Below, piece after piece: positions 1-5,013 of a stretch of DNA of 5,013 nucleotides. A model generated the notes under the pieces. It was given only the letters and a program-made list of their open reading frames with translations, did no database searches and was not told the DNA's origin. The DNA lies in NCBI GenBank assembly GCA_045536915.1, contig JAZSOL010000232.1, forward strand, positions 1 through 5,013. The letters are read 5' to 3'. The translations under genes and the position numbers were made by a program. Source of the stretch: RGIG1828 sp045536915. GTDB taxonomy: Bacteria; Bacillota; Clostridia; UMGS1810. Positions within the stretch are counted from its first letter, which is position 1; each line of letters begins with the position of its first letter.

Positions 1-34
1 TGCTTAATTTTTTTACGGAAGGTAACCATAGTAA

Positions 35-673
35 GGGCAGCTACCGGCACTGTCAACAGAAAAAACAGAAATACAAGAGCTGAAACAAGCACATGCAAGC
101 AATGAAGAAATTGGACAAGTATATCCGGTACAAGAAGGAAAAACACAATCCGGTGTTTGCGAAAACACTCCAAAAGTAAATACTGAATATTCAAATACTG
201 TTCCGGCAGAAAAATCCGTTACCGTTGAACATGAAGGAGCAGATGAAACAGACAATCAACTCACTTGCTCCTTGTCAATCCGATGTGATAATGCTGTCGG
301 CAAATCAACAAAAAAAGCTGTTGTAATTCCGGGTGACGGAGTTATATTTTCAAAAAAATCTGTAGAGTTTTATAACGGAGAAAGTGTGTTTAATGTTCTG
401 GTACGTGAAATGAAAAAGAATAAAATACACTTGGAGTTTGTAAATATACCTCTTTATAACAGTGCATACATAGAGGGTATAAATAACTTATATGAATTTG
501 ACTGTGGTGAGCTTTCGGGTTGGATGTATAAAGTAAATAACCGGTTTCCAAATTACGGTTGTTCTCAATACGTATTAAAAAACGGTGACAAAATAGAGTG
601 GGTATATACCTGTGATTTGGGTAAAGATGTAGGCGGTGAGTATGCAGAAAGGAATGGTATGAAAAATGAATGA
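35..673 (+). CDS. DUF4430 (transcobalamin C-terminal-like) protein, 5' end missing or disrupted
   Basis: The frame is open from base 35 to the TGA at 671-673 (about 212 codons). An acidic, Thr/Ser/Glu/Gln-rich linker (roughly bases 35-260) precedes a DUF4430 domain that begins near LTCSLSIRCDN and includes GDGVIF, GESVFNVL, NSAYIEGINNLYEFDCGELS, GWMYKV, FPNYGCSQYVL and GDKIEWVYTCDLG. DUF4430 is the fold of the C-terminal domain of intrinsic factor/transcobalamin, and bacterial members are usually exported or lipid-anchored. The linker fits the stretch after a signal peptide, but no signal peptide or lipobox is readable. There is no ATG, GTG or TTG in frame before TTG 272, which falls inside the conserved domain and has no ribosome site, so it is not believable as the start. 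Stops lie in frame at 5, 23, 29 and 32. The real N-terminus must be reached by a frameshift near bases 30-65, or be lost. The 3' end overlaps the transporter gene by 8 bp. Family identity is fairly sure; intactness is not. Confidence 0.75.
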   Translation, partial: GQLPALSTEKTEIQELKQAHASNEEIGQVYPVQEGKTQSGVCENTPKVNTEYSNTVPAEKSVTVEHEGADETDNQLTCSLSIRCDNAVGKSTKKAVVIPGDGVIFSKKSVEFYNGESVFNVLVREMKKNKIHLEFVNIPLYNSAYIEGINNLYEFDCGELSGWMYKVNNRFPNYGCSQYVLKNGDKIEWVYTCDLGKDVGGEYAERNGMKNE

Positions 674-1553
674 ATTTAAAAATTATCATCCTATAGTAAA
701 TTTAATGTACTTTATCGTTGTGATTATATTTGCCTGCATTTTTCTTCACCCTGTTGCACTTGCAATATCTCTTTTCGTAAGTTTTGCATACAGCACTGTG
801 TTAAAGGGCAGACATACACTGGTGCGTAGTATTGTTCACGCTGTACCGATGCTTATAATTATGGCTCTTATCAATCCTGCATTCAATCATCAGGGAGTTA
901 CAATTATAACATATCTTCCCGGAGGTAACCCACTGACGGCAGAATCTATATTGTACGGTTTTGCAGCGGCGACTATGATTGTTTCGGTTATAATGTTCTT
1001 TTCGTGCTTCAATGAAGTGATGACGAGCGATAAATTCATATATATTTTTGGCAGGATAATTCCTTCTTTGTCGCTGGTGTTTTCAATGGTGCTTCGCTTT
1101 GTACCTAAGTTCATTGATGATATCAAAAAAGTAACCGATGCACAGCGATGCATCGGTAGAGATGTGTCAAGTGGCAGCTTGATAAAGCGTGCAGTAAGTG
1201 GTATGTCTGTATTGTCTGTAATGATAACCCAAAGCCTTGAGAATTCCGTTGACACTTCTGATGCTATGAAATCCCGCGGTTACGGACTCCCGGGCAGAAC
1301 AGCCTTCTCTATATACAGATTTACAAAGAGAGACATCAAGGCACTGATTACTATCTTGATTCTTTCGGCATATGTAATTACAGGAAAACTGCAAGGTGTT
1401 TTGAAATTTGAGTGTTTCCCGTATGTAGATACTGCCAAACTAAATATTTATGCTTTGTCAGTGTTTGCTGCTTATTTTATATTGTCGGCTTTGCCGGTTT
1501 TTATTGAGCTAAGAGAGGTGATAAAATGGAAATCTATAGAATCGAAAATGTAA
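666..1553 (+). CDS. ECF transporter transmembrane (T) component, EcfT/CbiQ family
   Basis: A 295-residue integral membrane protein that would connect the ATPases to the substrate-binding S component of an ECF micronutrient importer. Hydrophobic helices are visible at about residues 11-46, 52-72, 93-118, 224-240 and 262-283. Between them lies the long amphipathic cytoplasmic region (about 125-215) typical of the family. That region carries the two short Arg-Gly coupling motifs that dock into ATPase grooves: AQRCIGRD at 159-166, and AMKSRGYGLPGR from residue 200, the more canonical S-R-G form. The length is slightly above the usual 250-280. The start ATG 666 lies inside the end of the DUF4430 gene, with an AGAAAGGA-like site at 646-653, about 12 bases upstream; translation is probably coupled to the preceding gene. 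The 3' end overlaps the ATPase gene by 28 bp. Family assignment is confident from motifs and context. The substrate cannot be read from this subunit. Confidence 0.93.
   Translation: MNEFKNYHPIVNLMYFIVVIIFACIFLHPVALAISLFVSFAYSTVLKGRHTLVRSIVHAVPMLIIMALINPAFNHQGVTIITYLPGGNPLTAESILYGFAAATMIVSVIMFFSCFNEVMTSDKFIYIFGRIIPSLSLVFSMVLRFVPKFIDDIKKVTDAQRCIGRDVSSGSLIKRAVSGMSVLSVMITQSLENSVDTSDAMKSRGYGLPGRTAFSIYRFTKRDIKALITILILSAYVITGKLQGVLKFECFPYVDTAKLNIYALSVFAAYFILSALPVFIELREVIKWKSIESKM
1512..1520 (+). promoter_or_regulatory. Ribosome binding site of the fused ATPase/S gene
   Basis: AGAGAGGTG lies inside the end of the T-component gene, five bases before ATG 1526. It is close to the Shine-Dalgarno consensus and supports the overlapping start, as opposed to a downstream one. 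Ribosomes finishing the T gene 28 bp further on could reinitiate here. Confidence 0.6.
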
Positions 1554-4174
1554 GCTTTGCATATCCAAATCAAAGTGGAAATGTCTTGAAAAATATCAAT
1601 TTAAATATAAGCAGCGGTGAGTTTATCACTATCTGCGGTAAATCAGGTTGCGGCAAAACAACTCTTTTGAGATTGCTAAAGCCATCCGTTGCTCCATTTG
1701 GGTCAATCACCGGTACTATCATATTTGACGGCACGCCTCTTTCTGAGGTAGATACATTAACTCAGGTTACCGATATAGGATTTGTTATGCAAAATCCGGA
1801 TAATCAGATAGTTACCGATAAGGTATGGCACGAGCTTGCATTTGGTCTGGAAAGCCTGGGATATACTACCAATCAAATCAGAGCCAGAGTATCTGAAATT
1901 GCGTCCTTCTTTGGCATAGAGAATTGGTTTTATAAGAAAACAAATAAATTATCCGGCGGTCAAAAACAGCTTCTTAATTTGGCATCTGTTATGGTAATGC
2001 AACCCAAGGTTCTGATACTCGATGAGCCTACAAGTCAGCTTGATCCTATTGCCGCATCGGAATTTTTAAAGACATTGCAAAAGATAAACGATGAGCTCGG
2101 TACCACTATCATTTTGACAGAACATCGACTTGAAGATGCACTTGCTATGTCTCACCGTGTGGTGGTGATGGATAATGGCGAAGTTGTAGCAGACGACACT
2201 CCCCGCAGTATAGGAAGTATTCTTAAAGGTTTAAACCATGACATGTACGAAGCTATGCCTGCGCCGATTCGTGTCTATGGCAGTGTAGCGTCTGGTGAAG
2301 CTTGTCCTTTGACGATTCGCGAAGGCAAAAACTGGCTTAGTGATTTTTGTGATACCCACGATACAATAAAGCATATTGCATATGATGAAAGTGTTTCGGA
2401 GAATTCTCGACCATTAATAGAAGTCCGCGATGCTTACTTTAGATATTCCAAGGAATTACCTGATGTTATTAAAGGGCTAAGCTTTACTGTATCTGCCGGT
2501 GAAACTTTGGCTGTTCTCGGTGGCAACGGAACAGGCAAAACCACGGCTGTATCTTTAATATCCGGATTGCGTTCTCCGCAGCGAGGTGATATCTATATAG
2601 ATGGCAGACGCATGTGTGAAATACCTGACCTTTACAATGGTTTAATCGGTGTGCTTCCTCAAAATCCCACGTCTCTTTTCACACGAAAAACAGTATATCT
2701 TGATTTGTATGATATGACTGATAAGAAGCTTCCTAAAGAGGAAAGGGAGCAGCAGGTGATGAATATATCACAGCTATGTGGTATATCGAAGCTTATGGAT
2801 AATCATCCTTATGATTTATCCGGTGGAGAACAGCAGCGCACAGCTTTGGCTATGGTGCTTCTAAGACATCCTCGCATTCTTATTATGGACGAGCCCACCA
2901 AGGGTATGGATGCACAATTTAAAAAGTCATTTGCGCAGATACTATATAATTTAAAGGCGAGTGGTACTGCCATTATGATGGTGTCTCACGATGTGGAGTT
3001 TTGTGCGCAATACGCAGACCGTTGTGCCATGTTCTTTGACGGAAGCATTACTTCAGTGGATACACCGCGTAAGTTCTTTAACGGCAACAGCTTCTATACG
3101 ACAAGTGCAAACAGAATGTCAAGAAACATTATATCGGATGCTATCCTTGTTGATGATATTGTATATGCTATTGGCGGCGAGTGTAGTTCAAAAGAAAATC
3201 AGAATACGGTGATATATAAACCGTCAATTCCTTCAGAGGAAAAGTCTCAAAAGAAGCATAAGCTCTCTATACCCAAAATAGTTTCGGGTATAATATTTTT
3301 AATGCTTTTTATTGCTTCTTGGATTATCAGAAATGAATTTATAGAAAGCTATACCACCGTATACTATATATCACAAGCAGCTTCAATAGCACTTGCCTTT
3401 CTTACATTATGGTGTTTGATACCGCATAAGGACTTAGGTATCAGTGTTATTCATACTCCACGAAGTGAAAGGTCGCTTACACGCAGAAGTCTTGTGGCAA
3501 CAATACTTATATTGATATTAATACCGCTTACTATTTATTTCGGTATTTACTATCTCGGAGACAGAAAGTACTATTTTATAAGCTTGTTAATTATATTGGA
3601 AACCATATTACCTTTTGGCATGATATTTGAGAGCCGCAAACCCCAGGCTCGTGAACTTGTCATCATCAGTGTGCTTTGTGCTTTGGGTGTAGCAGGCAGG
3701 ACAGCATTTTTTATGGTTCCCGAGTTTAAGCCGGTGATTGCCCTTGTTATCATATCGGGGATTTGCTTCGGAGGCGAGACGGGATTTTTGGTAGGAGCTG
3801 TTACCGCCTTTGTGTCCAATTTTTATTTCGGTCAGGGACCGTGGACACCATGGCAGATGTTTGCATTTGGTATAGTAGGTTTTTTAGCAGGTATACTCTT
3901 TAAAAAAGGCTTACTGAGAAGAAACAAGCTTTCGCTGATAGTATTTGGCTTTATGGTAACGCTTATAGTGTACGGAGGTATTATGAATCCCGCCTCGGTT
4001 ATCATGATGACCAATAAACCCACTTGGGATATGATAAAAGCATCCTTCGTTATGGGATTTCCTATTGACATTATACATGCATTGTCAACCGCATTTTTCC
4101 TTTGGGTAATGTCTGAACCCATGATAGAGAAGCTTGAGCGGATAAAAGTGAAGTATGGATTAATAGAAAAATAA
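1526..4174 (+). CDS. Fused ECF transporter: two ATPase domains plus membrane S component
   Basis: An 882-residue fusion combining the EcfA, EcfA' and EcfS functions. ATPase 1 (about 1-235) has Walker A GKSGCGKT at 38-45, Q-loop Gln89, signature LSGGQ 142-146, Walker B LILDEP with Asp166/Glu167, and switch His200. ATPase 2 (about 296-520) has Walker A GGNGTGKT at 332-339, Q-loop Gln379, LSGGE 431-435, Walker B Asp455/Glu456 and His488. Both sites therefore look catalytically complete. A Lys/Ser/Glu-rich linker (about 552-580) leads to the membrane part. This has about four hydrophobic segments (583-603, 611-632, 654-676, 681-700), then an S-component-like core of about six helices (708-862). 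The core's first helix carries Ala719/Ala723/Ala727, matching the AxxxA EcfT-contact motif, followed by FKPVIALVIISG, GGETGFLVGA and FGQGPWTPWQMFAFG. ATG 1526 is preceded by AGAGAGGTG (1512-1520) at 5-base spacing and overlaps the T gene by 28 bp, which suits 1:1 production with EcfT. The C-terminus is charged and cytoplasm-like. Substrate is unknown; a corrinoid is a hypothesis from the DUF4430 neighbour. Confidence 0.93.
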   Translation: MEIYRIENVSFAYPNQSGNVLKNINLNISSGEFITICGKSGCGKTTLLRLLKPSVAPFGSITGTIIFDGTPLSEVDTLTQVTDIGFVMQNPDNQIVTDKVWHELAFGLESLGYTTNQIRARVSEIASFFGIENWFYKKTNKLSGGQKQLLNLASVMVMQPKVLILDEPTSQLDPIAASEFLKTLQKINDELGTTIILTEHRLEDALAMSHRVVVMDNGEVVADDTPRSIGSILKGLNHDMYEAMPAPIRVYGSVASGEACPLTIREGKNWLSDFCDTHDTIKHIAYDESVSENSRPLIEVRDAYFRYSKELPDVIKGLSFTVSAGETLAVLGGNGTGKTTAVSLISGLRSPQRGDIYIDGRRMCEIPDLYNGLIGVLPQNPTSLFTRKTVYLDLYDMTDKKLPKEEREQQVMNISQLCGISKLMDNHPYDLSGGEQQRTALAMVLLRHPRILIMDEPTKGMDAQFKKSFAQILYNLKASGTAIMMVSHDVEFCAQYADRCAMFFDGSITSVDTPRKFFNGNSFYTTSANRMSRNIISDAILVDDIVYAIGGECSSKENQNTVIYKPSIPSEEKSQKKHKLSIPKIVSGIIFLMLFIASWIIRNEFIESYTTVYYISQAASIALAFLTLWCLIPHKDLGISVIHTPRSERSLTRRSLVATILILILIPLTIYFGIYYLGDRKYYFISLLIILETILPFGMIFESRKPQARELVIISVLCALGVAGRTAFFMVPEFKPVIALVIISGICFGGETGFLVGAVTAFVSNFYFGQGPWTPWQMFAFGIVGFLAGILFKKGLLRRNKLSLIVFGFMVTLIVYGGIMNPASVIMMTNKPTWDMIKASFVMGFPIDIIHALSTAFFLWVMSEPMIEKLERIKVKYGLIEK

Positions 4175-4198
4175 ATCAAAACAACCATTAGAATATTT

Positions 4199-4215
4199 TA
4201 ATAAAAGCTTTATTA
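4199..4215 (+). terminator. Weak AT-rich hairpin after the ECF operon, possible terminator
   Basis: A perfect 7-bp inverted repeat, TAATAAA / TTTATTA, with a 3-base loop (AGC), sits 25 bases after the ECF stop codon. The stem has no G-C pairs and no run of T follows it, so it is a poor intrinsic terminator. It is listed only because its position is right. Read-through into the next gene is possible. Confidence 0.2.
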
Positions 4216-4227
4216 TGTTGATAAATG

Positions 4228-4256
4228 TTGAAAAATAGCTGTAAATGTGTTAGAAT
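4228..4256 (+). promoter_or_regulatory. Sigma-A-type promoter for the YeiH-family gene
   Basis: A -35 box TTGAAA (4228-4233) and a -10 box TAGAAT (4251-4256) are separated by exactly 17 bp, and a TGT triplet (4248-4250) just before the -10 box fits an extended -10. Transcription would start near 4263, giving a leader of about 30 bases before ATG 4292. The boxes match the housekeeping consensus at 5/6 positions each (TTGACA, TATAAT). No operator for a regulator is recognised, although a 10-bp tandem near-repeat overlaps the -35 box. Confidence 0.6.
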
Positions 4257-4276
4257 AGGTTTGTACAATTGTTTTG

Positions 4277-4283
4277 AAAGGAG
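4277..4283 (+). promoter_or_regulatory. Ribosome binding site of the YeiH-family gene
   Basis: AAAGGAG ends eight bases before ATG 4292, which is near-ideal placement. It favours that ATG over the in-frame ATG at 4316 (Met9). Confidence 0.7.
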
Positions 4284-4291
4284 CACTACAT

Positions 4292-5013
4292 ATGAAGTTA
4301 ATTTCATTTTTACACATGGATAACAAATTGAGAAAACGAGGTATGTTTGTAATCGGTGTTGCTATTTGTATACTTGTAGCAATTCTGTCCGTTATGCTTG
4401 AGAAGTTAATTCCCGGAGAACTTTTGGGGTCTTCTATCATAGCACTGTTTATGGGAACGATAATTAATAGTTTTTTTCATCCGGACTGGATAAAACCGGC
4501 ACTCAAGTTTACATCCAAAAGGATTCTGAAGGTTGCCATAGTTTTACTCGGTGCATCTCTTTCCGTCAACACAATTATGTCCGTTGGTAAAATGACATTT
4601 TTTGTAATGTTTTTTACATTTGCTATGTGCTTTGGCGGCGGCTTCTTTATTCGCAAGCTATTTGGACTTAACTGGAAACTAAGCAATTTAATTTCCGCAG
4701 GAACAGGAATTTGCGGTGGTTCTGCTGTGGCAGCTATTGCACCTGTTATTGATGCCGATGATAAGGACATAGCATTTGCTTTATCTTCCACATTTCTCTT
4801 TGATATGGTTATGATTGCATTGTATCCGATTATGGGCAAAGCTTTGGGAATGCCTGACATTGCATATGGCATTTGGGCAGGAACATCCGTGAATGATACG
4901 GCCAGCGTTGTTGCATCGGGATATGCTTTTTCCGAAGTTGCAGGTGACTTTGCAACAATGGTTAAACTTACTCGAACCATTGCAATCATTCCCACTGTAT
5001 TAGTATTTGCCTA
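4292..5013 (+). CDS. YeiH/UPF0324 family putative sulfate exporter, 3' truncated by window end
   Basis: The frame is open from ATG 4292 through the right edge: 240 residues are visible, and the family is usually about 330-350, so roughly the last 100 are outside. It is an integral membrane protein of the PF03601 (Cons_hypoth698) family. Hydrophobic segments are visible at about 18-36, 43-60, 78-97, 101-120, 160-182 and 226-240. Family hallmarks are SKRILKVAIVLLGASL (75-90), the glycine-rich SAGTGICGGSAVAAIAP (135-151) followed by the acidic DADDKDIAFALSS, and WAGTSVNDTASVVASGYAFS (195-214). The name 'sulfate exporter' is traditional; biochemical support is thin, and transport of sulfite or another small oxyanion/organosulfur product is equally possible. 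The gene has its own promoter and ribosome site after a 117-bp gap, so it is probably not part of the ECF operon. No regulator gene is visible beside it. Confidence 0.9.
   Translation, partial: MKLISFLHMDNKLRKRGMFVIGVAICILVAILSVMLEKLIPGELLGSSIIALFMGTIINSFFHPDWIKPALKFTSKRILKVAIVLLGASLSVNTIMSVGKMTFFVMFFTFAMCFGGGFFIRKLFGLNWKLSNLISAGTGICGGSAVAAIAPVIDADDKDIAFALSSTFLFDMVMIALYPIMGKALGMPDIAYGIWAGTSVNDTASVVASGYAFSEVAGDFATMVKLTRTIAIIPTVLVFA

Larger units (their letters stand above)
4175..4291. other. Intergenic region between the ECF operon and the YeiH-family gene
   Basis: This 117-bp AT-rich spacer is the only clear intergenic stretch in the window. It holds a weak hairpin near its left side, a 10-bp tandem near-repeat, a promoter and a ribosome binding site. 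I see no small gene in it on either strand. Its existence, compared with the overlapping junctions upstream, marks a boundary between transcription units. Confidence 0.7.

Noticed and set aside
1..218. Minus-strand open stretch reading as a hydrophobic segment followed by RKKIK at the left edge
   Set aside because: It looks like a membrane helix with a basic end. However, the forward strand is rich in GAA/AAA/CAA codons, whose complement reads as Phe/Leu/Val. It has no credible start or ribosome site and would lie inside the DUF4430 coding region. It could only be revived by sequence to the left of the window.
13..255. Minus-strand 80-residue Ser/Cys-rich open frame
   Set aside because: Its low-complexity composition mirrors the Glu/Lys/Thr-rich coding strand, it resembles no family, and it is antisense to the DUF4430 linker.
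272..673. A 133-residue gene starting at TTG 272
   Set aside because: The frame is open 237 bases further upstream with plausible linker and domain sequence. TTG 272 falls inside the conserved start of the DUF4430 domain and has no ribosome site at a workable distance (the nearest, AAGGAG at 234-239, is over 30 bases away).
2991..3212. Plus-strand 73-residue open frame inside the fusion gene
   Set aside because: It is out of frame with the second ATPase domain, which is continuous through this stretch, and it has no family resemblance or ribosome site.
4175..4291. Riboswitch or small RNA in the intergenic region
   Set aside because: Only about 30 bases lie between the predicted transcription start and the start codon, too short for a known riboswitch, and no GC-rich stem is present.
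4477..4995. Minus-strand 172-residue open frame opposite the YeiH-family gene
   Set aside because: It is antisense to a clearly recognisable PF03601 coding sequence. Its Ala/Ile/Thr/Pro-rich composition is that of a complement shadow.
4316..5013. Alternative start of the YeiH-family gene at Met9
   Set aside because: ATG 4292 has a well-spaced AAAGGAG site; ATG 4316 has none.

Overview
The window looks like chromosomal DNA from a low-to-moderate-GC Gram-positive anaerobe of the Clostridia (Lachnospiraceae/Oscillospiraceae type). The basis is AT-rich codon use, AGGAG-type ribosome binding sites, tightly packed genes, and a DUF4430 protein encoded beside an energy-coupling factor (ECF) transporter. 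This placement comes from recognised protein families, not from a marker gene.

Layout, all on the + strand. (1) 35-673: the C-terminal part of a DUF4430 (transcobalamin C-terminal-like) protein. Its 5' end is missing or disrupted: the frame is open from base 35 but has no usable start codon at its proper N-terminus and has four in-frame stops just upstream. (2) 666-1553: an EcfT/CbiQ-family transmembrane coupling subunit, overlapping gene 1 by 8 bp. (3) 1526-4174: a single 882-residue polypeptide with two complete ECF ATPase domains followed by a membrane region ending in an ECF substrate-binding (S) component, overlapping gene 2 by 28 bp. (4) 4175-4291: a 117-bp intergenic region with a weak AT-rich hairpin and a well-formed sigma-A-type promoter. 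(5) 4292 to the right edge: the first 240 residues of a YeiH/UPF0324 (PF03601) 'putative sulfate exporter' family membrane protein, truncated by the window end.

Genes 1-3 form one translationally coupled operon whose promoter lies left of the window. Together they make a self-contained group II-like ECF importer. The fused ATPases would power it, EcfT would couple ATP hydrolysis to movement, and the S domain would bind the micronutrient. The DUF4430 protein, if intact and exported, could capture ligand outside the membrane. A corrinoid (vitamin B12-like) substrate is a reasonable hypothesis because DUF4430 resembles the C-terminal domain of intrinsic factor/transcobalamin, but nothing in the window proves it. 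The YeiH-family gene appears to be an independent transcription unit.

The points most worth a second look are the broken 5' end of the DUF4430 gene, the ATPase-ATPase-S fusion with about four extra predicted helices between the ATPase and S-core parts, and the DUF4430-ECF pairing. I saw no tRNA, rRNA, CRISPR array, insertion sequence or phage gene.
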